DNA of 64,000 bases from Bariatricus massiliensis (GTDB lineage Bacteria > Bacillota > Clostridia > Lachnospirales > Lachnospiraceae): assembly GCF_900086725.1 (NCBI RefSeq), contig NZ_LT574838.1, positions 1,585,649 through 1,649,648 of the forward strand. The letters are read 5' to 3'. Of this stretch, positions 35,508 to 44,511 are shown one piece after another. The notes beneath the pieces were generated by a model that ran no database searches, was not told where the DNA came from, and was given only the letters and a program-made list of their open reading frames with translations. Position 1 is the first letter of the stretch. The number at the start of each line of letters is the position of its first letter. The position numbers and the translations under genes were made by a program.

Positions 35508-37472
35508 TTAATTAACCTGCATAACGGCCTGCTCTATTGCCACCTCGGCGCTATCGCCGCCTACTTGAAACTCATAACTCTCCCCTTGTTTCAGTTCTGC
35601 CGTCGATATGGCAAACCACTGTGCTTCCTTTTCCGTCGTGTACTGTGCAAGTACATTTCCGTTTTGATCCGTCAAAGTGACCTCGGTTCCGGCTTCAGCC
35701 ACATGCGTCAGGCTTCTGACAATCACGGGCTGAGTGGAGGTATCGCTTGGATTCTGAATCATTCCAAGGCTTCCGTCTGCCAAAAATGTTCCTCCGGTAA
35801 TCTTGCACTCCGACGCAAAGTCCAACGTACCGTCTCCCCCGCTTACGGGACCGTGGACTGTAACATTCCCGCCGTTTATATAGATGTCGCCGTTGGCGTC
35901 CAAGCCGTCTCCGCTGGCATTCACATAGATATCTCCGCCATTGATAGTGAGAAGCGCTCCTTGGTCTTCATCCGCCATGCCTCCTCTCATCTGTTCCGGC
36001 TCAGCGGCACTATCACTGTCTCCGGCCGCATTTATTCCGTCATCACTGGCGATGACCTTTATATCCCCGCCATTTATCTCTATCTCAAAACCTTCCAGAC
36101 CCTCATAGCTCTTCTGCACATCGACAGCTCCCCCGTTTACCGTAAGCTTCTGGTCTGCATGTACCCCGTCGTCCCCAGTCTGTATGCGTAAAGTTCCGCC
36201 CTCTATAATCACGTCTTGATTACTGTGTACCCCATCGTCACACACATCCAAAGTAAAGGTGCCTCCGGCTATTATTAAGTCTACATAAGATTTCAGCCCC
36301 TTTGTACTGGCTGTCTCCGTAGTATCTCCGGTATCCTCCGGCGTCTGCATTTTCTCTCTGTCTTGCGGTGTCTGGGACACGTCCTCTCCTTCCGGCATCT
36401 GGGACATGTCTTCTCCTTCCGGTTTCTCAGGTGCCTCCCCTTGATTCACGTCCGGAGGTGTTCCGTTCTCCTCTCCGTCCTGAGGCATGGTACGCTCTCT
36501 GCCGTCAGGCTGTCCTATACCGTCCATGCCGCCTGCCGGCATCTTCCCACCGCCTGCCCCGCCGGGTGTTTCTGCGTGCTGTACCGCCTCTTGGCTTCCG
36601 CCTCCCGTCACAATGTCGAACTCTCCATTGTTGATTCTAAGAAGGGTCTCAGCCTGAATGCCATCCGCACCAGCCGTGATTGTAAATGCCCCTCCTTCAA
36701 TAAGAATATATCCCTTATCTGTCTCGTCGATATTGGTAGACTTTATCCCGTCATTCCCGGCCTCAATGGTAAAATTGCCGTTTTTTACCGATACACTGTC
36801 CTTTCCCACAATACCATTATTGGCCGCAATGATATGATAGGTACCGGTGACAAATTTCAAATCGTCCTTACATTGAATTCCATTATTGTAGTTTCCATTG
36901 ACCGTAAGGCTGCCGGTTCCGTTAAACGTCAAGTCGTCCTTGGCAAAAATCGCGGCCTTCGGTTCATCCTCCCCTTCTTCATAGAGGTATTCCTTTCCGT
37001 CCGTGACGGTATTCTCTGTATCTGGCGCAAGCGTGATGACCACATTGCCCTCCTTTATGTATACAGGCGCAGTGCTGGTGCTGGTCAAAGATATTCCATT
37101 AAATATCAATTTGACATCTCCCTTGTTTTCCACGTCAACTATCAGCTGGCCGTCGTCCAGCGTCCCGGTCAATACATAGGTGCCTTCCTGACTTATGGTG
37201 ACAATGCCGTTCTCTGTCCGGACTCCTTCTCCCTCGGCCACAGCCGTCTTACCCTCGCACAATATTTCTACCGCTTCTTTTTCATCCCATGTATCGTCCA
37301 GCTTCTCTTTGCTGTATTTCCCTTCGGTCAAAGTAACTGTGCTTTTCGAGGCATGAAGGGAGCTTTCTCCGGCGGTAGTTTCCGTCTCGCCGCTGTCTGC
37401 AGCGCCGTTCCTGCACCCGGCTGCCAGCACTGCCATGCTGACACAAAGTACTAATATCCTTATTTTTTTCAT
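35508..37472 (-). CDS. Carbohydrate-binding-domain (DUF4353) beta-helix lipoprotein
   Basis: This 654-residue lipoprotein has lipobox LAAGC (Cys20). Repeated strands of the type INGGDIKV...DDGINA / IEGGTLRIQTGDDGVHAD run through two halves (about 125-285 and 390-575), typical of the DUF4353 right-handed beta-helix. A low-complexity Gly/Pro/Glu/Met insertion (about 290-380, with several PEGEDxSQxP repeats) separates them. A C-terminal beta domain follows. AAGGGG precedes the ATG. It is the last gene of an operon with a VTC-domain polymerase and DUF4956, a known association; a surface or polymer-binding role is inferred. Confidence 0.85.
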   Translation of the reverse strand: MKKIRILVLCVSMAVLAAGCRNGAADSGETETTAGESSLHASKSTVTLTEGKYSKEKLDDTWDEKEAVEILCEGKTAVAEGEGVRTENGIVTISQEGTYVLTGTLDDGQLIVDVENKGDVKLIFNGISLTSTSTAPVYIKEGNVVITLAPDTENTVTDGKEYLYEEGEDEPKAAIFAKDDLTFNGTGSLTVNGNYNNGIQCKDDLKFVTGTYHIIAANNGIVGKDSVSVKNGNFTIEAGNDGIKSTNIDETDKGYILIEGGAFTITAGADGIQAETLLRINNGEFDIVTGGGSQEAVQHAETPGGAGGGKMPAGGMDGIGQPDGRERTMPQDGEENGTPPDVNQGEAPEKPEGEDMSQMPEGEDVSQTPQDREKMQTPEDTGDTTETASTKGLKSYVDLIIAGGTFTLDVCDDGVHSNQDVIIEGGTLRIQTGDDGVHADQKLTVNGGAVDVQKSYEGLEGFEIEINGGDIKVIASDDGINAAGDSDSAAEPEQMRGGMADEDQGALLTINGGDIYVNASGDGLDANGDIYINGGNVTVHGPVSGGDGTLDFASECKITGGTFLADGSLGMIQNPSDTSTQPVIVRSLTHVAEAGTEVTLTDQNGNVLAQYTTEKEAQWFAISTAELKQGESYEFQVGGDSAEVAIEQAVMQVN

Positions 37473-37484
37473 ATTGATAACCCC

Positions 37485-38159
37485 TTATAATTCTTCCTGA
37501 AGCGCCGCTCTCCGGCCGCACACTATGGTAAGGTTCCCGTTGCGGCAGCGGAGCGCGTCAATCATCTCTTTTTCTTTTCCGGCATCCTTCAATGTAATCT
37601 GGTAGTCAAGCTCATACATGCTGCCTAGATTCACCGTCTTTACCCTCTGAAGGCTGCATCTGCTCGTATATACTGGAAAAATATCATCAAAAATTTCTGT
37701 GTAATCCAAGTTTTCAGCTATGGTAATTTTTAAATGTTTTTCATTTTGTCTGGCCTCTCCAAAATTAGATTTACCTAGAATCAAGAACACTATGCCCACA
37801 ATTACTGTCATCACCGCCGCAAATGTCAGATAGCCGGTTCCCGTCGCCAGACCCACCGCCATGGCGAAAAATATACTGGCAATATCTTTGGATGTCCCGG
37901 GCACAGAACGAAACCGTACCAGCCCAAAGGTACCCAGAACTGCCACGCTCGTTCCAAGATTGCCGTTCACGAGCATAATGACAAGCTGTACAAGCATCGG
38001 GAGCAAGACAAGTGTCATGACAAAATTCTTTGTGTAACCGCCCTGACTCATATAGACCACCGCAATCACGAAGCCCAGCACCAGAGAAACAATGGTGCAC
38101 AGTAGCGCATTTTGGATAGTTAAAGTTCCTTCTACACTGCTGAGTATACTTGTAAACAT
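37485..38159 (-). CDS. DUF4956 membrane protein
   Basis: This 224-residue protein has four hydrophobic helices (about 15-125, including LGTFGLVRFRSVPGTSKDIASIFFAMAVGLA in pieces) and a cytoplasmic ferredoxin-like C-terminal domain. The motif RFRSVPGT is characteristic of DUF4956. The frame is open to 38231, but ATG 38159 with AAAAGGAG upstream gives the normal start (MFTSILSSVEG). It overlaps the VTC gene by 28 bases. In this association it may be the membrane channel or partner of the polymerase; the function is unproven. Confidence 0.85.
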   Translation of the reverse strand: MFTSILSSVEGTLTIQNALLCTIVSLVLGFVIAVVYMSQGGYTKNFVMTLVLLPMLVQLVIMLVNGNLGTSVAVLGTFGLVRFRSVPGTSKDIASIFFAMAVGLATGTGYLTFAAVMTVIVGIVFLILGKSNFGEARQNEKHLKITIAENLDYTEIFDDIFPVYTSRCSLQRVKTVNLGSMYELDYQITLKDAGKEKEMIDALRCRNGNLTIVCGRRAALQEEL

Positions 38160-38938
38160 GATTCTTTCTCCTTTTCCCTCTGTTTTTTTCTGTTCTCTGA
38201 CATCTGCTGCCCACCCGCTTCCCTGAGCCATGGGTGAAGTTCACCACTGAGGACTGAATTGGCATACACGTTCCCATATTTTGAAAAAGATATGGGATAT
38301 ATCTGCAGCTCAGCCAGAATCCGCGAAAGCCATACCGGATACGCCATAGCTACCTTGATTTCCATCAAATATGTCCCCGGATTCAAGCTGCGGCAGCCAC
38401 CGGTATACCCCAGCTCCAAACGCTCGTAACGGCTCCGTATGTTCCGGTCAATTGTAATGCGAAGCTGGTCGTCTTCATTTCCCACATAAGCCACCCGATC
38501 ATACGCAAGATACACCTGCGGCTGCGGTTTGTAAAACTGGAAGAAATAGTCAATCTCCCGCATAATCTGGTCACTGCCCTCCGGCAAGACCCCTTCGCTT
38601 ACATATCTCTCTGCCTCTTTATAAGAAACACAGGTTCTCCGCTTGTAGACCACGCCTTGATATTTCTTCTTTATCTCCAGAAATATCTCGCTGTCCTGTG
38701 TGACCGTGCCGTACCCCCGCATACGGAATTTTTCTTTATACTTCGGCTTTTCCAGCGAACTGCGGATAAGCCCATAATTAGGTGTGTCAAAATAGATATT
38801 GTGAATGGTATGCAGGCCAAACTCGTCTTCATGAATTAATTCCTTCGTCTTTTGCAGAAATCTGGCATATTGTTCTTCCGACATTTGGTACTTCTTCTCC
38901 ACCCTTTGGAATACACTGGCATTTCCCATATATTTCAT
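38132..38938 (-). CDS. VTC-domain polyphosphate polymerase-like protein
   Basis: This 268-residue protein is a stand-alone VTC domain (CYTH/TTM fold), the catalytic type that makes polyphosphate from ATP in yeast Vtc4. Visible parts are FQRVEKKYQMS near 10, IHNIYFDTPNYGLIRSSLEKP near 44, KEKFRMRGYG, FLEIKKKYQGVVYKRR near 86 and MEIKV near 212, with the many Lys/Arg/Glu expected in the tunnel. No membrane segment is seen; DUF4956 next to it supplies one. It is the first gene of the operon, behind GGAGA. Confidence 0.88.
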   Translation of the reverse strand: MKYMGNASVFQRVEKKYQMSEEQYARFLQKTKELIHEDEFGLHTIHNIYFDTPNYGLIRSSLEKPKYKEKFRMRGYGTVTQDSEIFLEIKKKYQGVVYKRRTCVSYKEAERYVSEGVLPEGSDQIMREIDYFFQFYKPQPQVYLAYDRVAYVGNEDDQLRITIDRNIRSRYERLELGYTGGCRSLNPGTYLMEIKVAMAYPVWLSRILAELQIYPISFSKYGNVYANSVLSGELHPWLREAGGQQMSENRKKQREKEKESCLQVYSAV

Positions 38939-39004
38939 CTCCTTCCATTTGGTATTGTACTTGTAAAATGTGGGGAAAATATGGGAAAAATGTGAAAAAA
39001 TAAT

Positions 39005-39041
39005 GAAACACCCTGCAGAGAATAGGCCCTCTGCAGGGTGT
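39005..39041 (-). terminator. Terminator after the phosphopantetheinyl transferase gene
   Basis: ACACCCTGCAGAG (39008-39020) and CTCTGCAGGGTGT (39029-39041) form a 13-bp stem. The T tract on the minus strand is short but the region beyond is T-rich. Confidence 0.75.
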
Positions 39042-39050
39042 AATACATGG

Positions 39051-39677
39051 TTATATCAATTCTATTTTCTTAGGCTGGACAAACATGCTGCTCGTGGAGC
39101 ATACTGCTATTCGCGCGTCCTTTCTGGGAACAGTGTACTCCCGGAAAAAGTACCTGCCTTTCACAAAATCCGGCTGTACGCACAGAGCTGGTTCTCCCTC
39201 TTCCGGTATTTCCAGCTCAAAGGAGTCCAGCCCCAGCTTCATTCCATAGCGGGTAGCCTTCATAAAGCTTTCTTTCAGCACCCAGAGCCGGTAGAACGCT
39301 TCCTTTCTGTCTTTTTCCTCCTGCGCCATCATCCACTCATACTCCTGCTGTCGAAAGAATCTTTTTGCCAGTGAATCCTTGGCGTCCTTCATCACCTCAA
39401 TATCGCAGCCCACCTGTTCTTTCTCCGGGGCGATACTGACTAGGACATAGTCCCCCGAATGGGAAAGGTTAAACGGCGCCTCCTCCGCAGCTTCCGCCTG
39501 CTCCAAGGCCAGCGTATACAGCCTCCACGCACCGACGCTCAGCGCACGGTCTCTGGAAAAACGGATGCGGTCGGCTTTTTCTCTGCGCCACAGAGGAAGC
39601 GTATCATATATTTTTTGATAATTCTCCGGATTGAGAAGCGGTTCAATCTCTGCCCAATAGGTTAAGACAGTATTCAT
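39051..39677 (-). CDS. 4'-phosphopantetheinyl transferase (Sfp type)
   Basis: This 208-residue enzyme transfers phosphopantetheine from CoA to carrier proteins. It has FNLSHSGDYVLVSI near 68, the Mg-binding GCDIEV near 89 and WVLKESFMKATRYGM near 132, the hallmarks of the Sfp/AcpT group rather than AcpS. Its ATG overlaps the stop of the upstream alcohol dehydrogenase gene (ATGA). No NRPS or PKS is in the window, so the carrier protein served is unknown. Confidence 0.92.
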   Translation of the reverse strand: MNTVLTYWAEIEPLLNPENYQKIYDTLPLWRREKADRIRFSRDRALSVGAWRLYTLALEQAEAAEEAPFNLSHSGDYVLVSIAPEKEQVGCDIEVMKDAKDSLAKRFFRQQEYEWMMAQEEKDRKEAFYRLWVLKESFMKATRYGMKLGLDSFELEIPEEGEPALCVQPDFVKGRYFFREYTVPRKDARIAVCSTSSMFVQPKKIELI

Positions 39678-40855
39678 GCACGCGCCGCAATCCGATAGAT
39701 TGCCTCCGCGTCTTTCACTCCAAGCTTCATAAATCCGCCGATCGTATCCTCTTCTCCAAGTCCCAGATGAGCCGCAAGCTTCTCAATATCTTCTTCCTTC
39801 GCTCCCAGCTCTTCAAAATTAGCGGGCATACCGATAGACTTCAAGAATGCACGGAAACGGGCGATTCCCTCTTCCGCCGTGCGCATAGGCTCTGCAAAAT
39901 TCATATCGCAACCCCACACTCTTACCGCAAACTGTACCGCTCTGTCGGCGCTGTAGTTCTCGGCCACATATTCCATCCACGCAGGCATGACTACCGCCAG
40001 ACCGGCGCCGTGCGCCACATCATAGAGAGCGGACAGCTCATGCTCTAACGTATGGCTCGCCCAGTCCTGCGCCCTGCCTACGCCGCAGATATTATTGTGG
40101 GCCACCATGCCCGCCCACATGATATTGGCTCTCGCTTCATAATCTTGAAGATCTGCCATAACCTTAGGGGATTCTTCAATCATTGTCTTTAAAATCCCCT
40201 CACAGAGCCTGTCCGTAATTTCTACATTTTCTGTATTTGTAAAATACCGTTCGCATACATGTGCCATGATATCAGTGATTCCGCATGCTGTCTGATATGC
40301 AGAAAGCGTACAAGTATTCTGAGGATTCAATATGGAAAATTTGGGACGTATAGCTTCTCCTGTCGCCCCCCACTTAAGCATACCGTCTTCATGGGTGATT
40401 ACCGAGTCACCGCTCCCCTCACTTCCCGCCGCGGCGATGGTCAGAACCGTTCCCACCGGAAGCGCCTCATCCACAGTTTTGTCCATGGAGTAATAATCCC
40501 AAAAGTCACCGTCATAGACCACGCCGGCCGCAATCGCCTTTGCAGAGTCAATGGTGCTTCCGCCGCCCACCGCCAGAACGAAGTCAACGCCCTCCTTCCG
40601 GCAGAGCTCAATCCCCTCATACACCAGTCCGCTGCGGGGGTTCGGTTTCACGCCGCCCAGCTCTACATAAGGAATATCATGCTCCTTAAGAGACGCCGTC
40701 ACTTTATCAAAAATACCATTCTTCTTGACAGAGCCACCGCCATAATGAATCAACACCTTAGAACCTCCGAAACGCTTCACAAGTTCTCCTGTATTCGCCT
40801 CTGCCTCTCTTCCGAAACAAAAATAAGTAGGCGAATAAAATCTAAAATCCTCCAT
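39674..40855 (-). CDS. Iron-containing alcohol dehydrogenase (BDH type)
   Basis: This 393-residue group III alcohol dehydrogenase begins MEDFRFYSPTYFCFGR. It has the NAD(P)-binding VGGGSTIDSAKAIA near 95, and the iron-binding Asp/His set in TACGITDIMAHVCERYF and WASHTLEHELSALYDVAHGAGLAVV. It resembles butanol dehydrogenases, reducing aldehydes to alcohols in fermentation. The frame is open to 40882, but ATG 40855 follows GGAGG with eight-base spacing. It overlaps the transferase gene by four bases. Confidence 0.92.
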   Translation of the reverse strand: MEDFRFYSPTYFCFGREAEANTGELVKRFGGSKVLIHYGGGSVKKNGIFDKVTASLKEHDIPYVELGGVKPNPRSGLVYEGIELCRKEGVDFVLAVGGGSTIDSAKAIAAGVVYDGDFWDYYSMDKTVDEALPVGTVLTIAAAGSEGSGDSVITHEDGMLKWGATGEAIRPKFSILNPQNTCTLSAYQTACGITDIMAHVCERYFTNTENVEITDRLCEGILKTMIEESPKVMADLQDYEARANIMWAGMVAHNNICGVGRAQDWASHTLEHELSALYDVAHGAGLAVVMPAWMEYVAENYSADRAVQFAVRVWGCDMNFAEPMRTAEEGIARFRAFLKSIGMPANFEELGAKEEDIEKLAAHLGLGEEDTIGGFMKLGVKDAEAIYRIAARA

Positions 40856-40963
40856 AGTTAAATCCTCCTTCTGTCGTGTCATCTACTAATTATAGTTGTA
40901 TACAAAAACGAGGAAAAAAGCAAGCGCTTTTCTTCGACAACTCCATATTTCAGCGTTTAATGC

Positions 40964-40993
40964 TTGGCAACCTGCTATAGACTATGGTATAAT
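40964..40993 (+). promoter_or_regulatory. asnB promoter
   Basis: TTGGCA (40964-40969), 18 bases, TATAAT (40988-40993) with an upstream TG (extended -10). Confidence 0.7.
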
Positions 40994-41059
40994 TCACGTT
41001 AGATTAACCCGCCGGAGCATTTAGGACAGGCCGGTATATGTCAGAAAGGACGTGAAATT

Positions 41060-42895
41060 ATGTGTGGTTTTGCAGGCTACTATGGAACAGGAGATTATAA
41101 TAGAGAAGAAATACTCGATCAGATGGGGGAGCTCATCGCTCACCGAGGCCCGGACAGCAAGGGAAGTTTCGTTGACGATTACGCGGCTCTCGGCTTCCGC
41201 CGCTTAAGTATCATCGATTTGGAGGGCGGCTCTCAGCCTATCCACAGTGCCGACGGAAGGCACGTCATTATCTTCAACGGAGAGATATACAATTATCAAG
41301 AAATCCGCAAAGACCTGATTGAAAAATACGGCTGTACGTTCCAGACGAACTCCGACACAGAGGTTATTTTACAGGCATATCAAAATTATGGGGAAAAGAC
41401 CGCATCCATGCTGCGGGGTATGTTTGCATTTGTCATCTACGACAAGGAAAACCATACTATGTACGGGGCAAGAGACTATTTCGGCATCAAACCGTTCTAC
41501 TATGCGCAGATGAACGGGACTTTATTATTCGGCTCCGAGATAAAATCCTTCTTGGCACATCCGGCGTTCCACAAGGAAGTCAACAAAGATGCCCTCAAGA
41601 TGTATCTTATTTTCCAGTACACTCCGCTTCTTGAAACCATGTTCAAGGGCGTATTCAAGCTGGAGCCGGGAACCTATTTCACCTATGACGGCAAAGATTT
41701 TAAGACAACCAAATATTTCGACCCGACCTACGAGAAAAAAGACAGAAGCTTTGAAGAGACTGTAAAAAAGATTGGAGAGACCATTCAGGAATCCGTGGAC
41801 TATCATCAGATTGCCGACGTAGAAGTAGGCTCTTTCTTATCCGGCGGCGTAGATTCCAGCTATATCGCTTCTACCGTAAAGCCCATGAAGACTTACTCTG
41901 TAGGCTTTGAGGTGGGCGGTTTTGACGAAACGACCTACTCCAAAGATTTGTGTGACATCCTTCATATGTCCAACGCAAAGAAAGAAATTTCATCCGATGA
42001 ATTTTTCGACGCGCTCCCGGAAGTACAGTATCATTCCGACGAGCCTCACGCCAACCTGTCCGCCGTTCCGCTTTACTACTTATCCGAGCTTGCGGCAAAG
42101 GATGTGAAGGTTGTATTGAGCGGCGAGGGCGCCGACGAGATGTTCGGTGGATATGACACTTATAAGCCAAGCAAATCCGGCGATGTATACCGCAAAATTG
42201 TACCGGCTTCCCTCCGCAGGAAACTGGGCAGCTGGGCAGCTTCAAAGCCAAACCACAAGGGCCTTGGCTTCTTGAAGCGAAACGCTACGTCCGTTGAAGA
42301 ATCCTATATCGGACAGGCCTTTATCATGGACAACGAAGACGCGGACGCCGTGCTGGCGCCAAAGTACCGCTCTTCCCTGCGCTATCAGGATGTGACAAAA
42401 CCTTATTTCGATCAGGTGAAGGATCAAGATGACCTCCACAAGAAGCTGTTCTTAGACATGCATTTGTGGCTGCCCCACGATATCCTTCTCAAAGCAGATA
42501 AGATGACCATGTCCCATTCCCTTGAACTTCGTGTTCCGTATCTGGATAAAGAAGTCTGGAATCTGGCACGCACCATCGACAGTAAATACTGTATCGACGG
42601 TCAGGAGACGAAAAAAGCCTTCCGTACCTCCGCTCTCTCCAAGATTCCGATGGACTGGGCAAAGAGAAAGAAACTCGGCTTCCTCGTTCCCTTCCGTGTA
42701 TGGCTTCGGGAAGATAAATATTACAACCGTGTAAAAGAAATGTTCCAGAAGGACTTCGTCTCCGAGTTCTTTAACAGAGAACTTCTGATGAAGTGGCTGG
42801 AAGACCATAAGAATAAGGTGGGAAATTTCCACAGACAGATTTATACTGTATATTCCTTCCTTCTCTGGTATGAACAATATTTTGTATTAAGATAA
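41060..42895 (+). CDS. asnB: Asparagine synthase, glutamine-hydrolysing
   Basis: This 611-residue enzyme makes asparagine from aspartate, ATP and glutamine. The N-terminal class II glutaminase domain begins with the nucleophile Cys2 (MCGFAGYYG), followed by RGPDSKG and FNGEIYNY. The synthetase domain has the ATP pyrophosphatase loop SFLSGGVDSS near 255 and SGEGADEMFGGY near 352. Length and domain order are normal. Its own promoter and terminator bracket it; asnS is elsewhere in the window, so both Asn synthesis and charging are encoded here. Confidence 0.95.
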   Translation: MCGFAGYYGTGDYNREEILDQMGELIAHRGPDSKGSFVDDYAALGFRRLSIIDLEGGSQPIHSADGRHVIIFNGEIYNYQEIRKDLIEKYGCTFQTNSDTEVILQAYQNYGEKTASMLRGMFAFVIYDKENHTMYGARDYFGIKPFYYAQMNGTLLFGSEIKSFLAHPAFHKEVNKDALKMYLIFQYTPLLETMFKGVFKLEPGTYFTYDGKDFKTTKYFDPTYEKKDRSFEETVKKIGETIQESVDYHQIADVEVGSFLSGGVDSSYIASTVKPMKTYSVGFEVGGFDETTYSKDLCDILHMSNAKKEISSDEFFDALPEVQYHSDEPHANLSAVPLYYLSELAAKDVKVVLSGEGADEMFGGYDTYKPSKSGDVYRKIVPASLRRKLGSWAASKPNHKGLGFLKRNATSVEESYIGQAFIMDNEDADAVLAPKYRSSLRYQDVTKPYFDQVKDQDDLHKKLFLDMHLWLPHDILLKADKMTMSHSLELRVPYLDKEVWNLARTIDSKYCIDGQETKKAFRTSALSKIPMDWAKRKKLGFLVPFRVWLREDKYYNRVKEMFQKDFVSEFFNRELLMKWLEDHKNKVGNFHRQIYTVYSFLLWYEQYFVLR

Positions 42896-42900
42896 GAACG

Positions 42901-42942
42901 AAGGGTGCGCCTCACGTCACAGTGATCCGCACCCTTTATTTT
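42901..42942 (+). terminator. Terminator of asnB
   Basis: AAGGGTGCG (42901-42909) pairs with CGCACCCTT (42928-42936), followed by T-rich sequence that also lies at the end of the converging AEC gene. Confidence 0.85.
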
Positions 42943-42944
42943 TG

Positions 42945-43892
42945 TTATATAAAACCGAAGCTTTTTATAAGAAACAGCCAGCCGGTCAACGTAAACGCAC
43001 TGAGCATCGTAGTCAGCATGATAACACTGGACGACATCGTTCCTTCATGCCCCATGTTCTTTGCCATAACAAAGCAGCTGACCGTAGTCGCAGAACCGAG
43101 CATGACAAGAATAGCGACCAGCTGCTCCTTCCGAAACCCAAGCGCTACGGCTATCGGCAGAAAGACCGCACAGAATCCCACCAGCTTAATGGCCGCCGCC
43201 ACTGCTGCCGGCTTTAACTTAGCAAATGCTTTGCGGATGTCAAAAGACGCCCCCATAGCCATAAGTCCCAGCGGTGTAGCCATACCGCCTACACTGGACA
43301 CCGTCTTTCCCAATATACGCGGCATTGGAATCTTAAGCGCCGACCAGATAAGTCCGGCGGTGATTCCTATAATAATAGGGTTCGACACAATACCCCAAAA
43401 CGTTTCCTTCATGACCTGTTTGTCCAGTCTCCCCCTCCGTCCGGGTTGAAAGAAGGACAGCACCGCCACTGCCATAATATTGTAGAGCGGCACACTTCCA
43501 ATAATCATCAGAGGCGCCATGCCCGCATTCCCATATATGTTCTGGATGAATGCAATCCCCAAAAGAGCCGCGCTGCTCCGATAGGAAGACTGGATAAACT
43601 CCCCTTGAATGCTCTTGTCCTTCCAGAGAAAGGAAATCCCTGCCGCTATGGCGATACTGATCACCGTCGCCCCAAAGCAGAACAAGACAAACCTCAAATC
43701 CCAGACTTCACTGAAATCCACTGTAGCTAAGTCCTCAAACACCAGCACCGGAAGCGGAACTAAAAACACAAACTTGTTAAGCTTCGCCGCAAAAGCATCG
43801 TCAATCCAGCCTAGCTTATGGAATAAAAGTCCTAGAAGCATCATAAAAAATACCGGCACCGTCGCATTGAGACTGAAAATCAAATTTTCCAT
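42945..43892 (-). CDS. AEC-family (auxin efflux carrier-like) transporter
   Basis: About 315 residues with ten hydrophobic helices in two five-helix halves. The conserved AEC features include FFMMLLGLLFHKLG, FRSSAALLG-type SYRSSAALLGIAF and NPIIIGITAGLIWS in the centre. Related proteins carry malate or other organic acids; the substrate is unknown. The ATG at 43892 (MENLIF) is preferred over 43901 because AAGGGA then lies eight bases upstream. Confidence 0.9.
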   Translation of the reverse strand: MENLIFSLNATVPVFFMMLLGLLFHKLGWIDDAFAAKLNKFVFLVPLPVLVFEDLATVDFSEVWDLRFVLFCFGATVISIAIAAGISFLWKDKSIQGEFIQSSYRSSAALLGIAFIQNIYGNAGMAPLMIIGSVPLYNIMAVAVLSFFQPGRRGRLDKQVMKETFWGIVSNPIIIGITAGLIWSALKIPMPRILGKTVSSVGGMATPLGLMAMGASFDIRKAFAKLKPAAVAAAIKLVGFCAVFLPIAVALGFRKEQLVAILVMLGSATTVSCFVMAKNMGHEGTMSSSVIMLTTMLSAFTLTGWLFLIKSFGFI

Positions 43893-43978
43893 CGCACTCA
43901 TCCCTTGTCTTTTATATTCAATACACCGATATATTCTGCACGTTTTTTAAATGAATGTCAAGTTTTGCAATTTTAGGA

Positions 43979-44007
43979 TTGAGATTTTTTCAAACTTATA
44001 TTATAAT
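43979..44007 (+). promoter_or_regulatory. Promoter of tRNA-Pro
   Basis: TTGAGA (43979-43984), 17 bases, TATAAT (44002-44007), with the tRNA starting 11 bases later. Confidence 0.88.
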
Positions 44008-44017
44008 GGAAAGGTAT

Positions 44018-44092
44018 CGGGGTGTGGCTCAGTTTGGTTAGAGCGCACGGCTGGGGGCCGTGAGGTCGCAAGTTCGAATCTTGTCACCCCGA
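44018..44092 (+). tRNA. tRNA-Pro (anticodon GGG)
   Basis: This 75-base cloverleaf has acceptor CGGGGTG/CACCCCG with discriminator A, D arm GGCTCAGTTTGGTTAGAGC, anticodon arm CACGG-CTGGGGG-CCGTG (anticodon GGG) and T arm AAGTTCGAATCTT. The 3' CCA is not encoded. Confidence 0.97.
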
Positions 44093-44095
44093 TTT

Positions 44096-44120
44096 AGTCC
44101 CATAGAATGGGACTTTTTTT
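44096..44120 (+). terminator. Terminator of tRNA-Pro
   Basis: AGTCCCAT-AGA-ATGGGACT (44096-44114) followed by a run of seven Ts. Confidence 0.92.
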
Positions 44121-44162
44121 ATTTTGTAGAACTTAAAAGCCGTTCCGAATTATCTTAAATGA

Positions 44163-44366
44163 GGTGTCCCCTAAAAGTTAGACTTTTTTGTAAACTCCAC
44201 TTTAAAGAAAGAAATACAGTATTCTCATACCACCAAAAGGCTCTGAAAAGTGGAAATGGCTAAATGGAGATAACTCCGAAGGTAACTCTGTTATTATAGA
44301 AAATTAGCGGAGAATGTGGTAAAATATTGGAAAGCATTATTATTCTAAAATTCTAAGGGGCACACC
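44163..44366. mobile_element. IS-end-like inverted repeats bounding a 0.2-kb non-coding stretch
   Basis: GGTGTCCCCTAAAAGTTAGAC at the left resembles an IS3-family terminal repeat in pattern. Near 44351-44366 TTCTAAGGGGCACACC is an imperfect inverted copy of GGTGTCCCCTAAAAG. The 204 bases between contain no transposase. It may be a MITE or a deleted IS; no target duplication was found. Confidence 0.35.
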
Positions 44367-44511
44367 CCAATACTGTTTATCATTTCTATATAAACGATTC
44401 AGGAATCTCAATGCTTTATTTCATTTATTAACAGCAGAGAGGTTCCCGTTAGATAAGTGAACGAAAGGATACCTCCTGCGAACAACATTTTTTGAATAAG
44501 GAGGACACTTT

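Noticed and set aside
44018..44092. tRNA-Pro as attachment site of the element
   Set aside because: No second copy of the tRNA 3' end was seen near either element end, the int end is almost 3 kb away, and Tn916-type integrases use AT-rich sites rather than tRNA genes.
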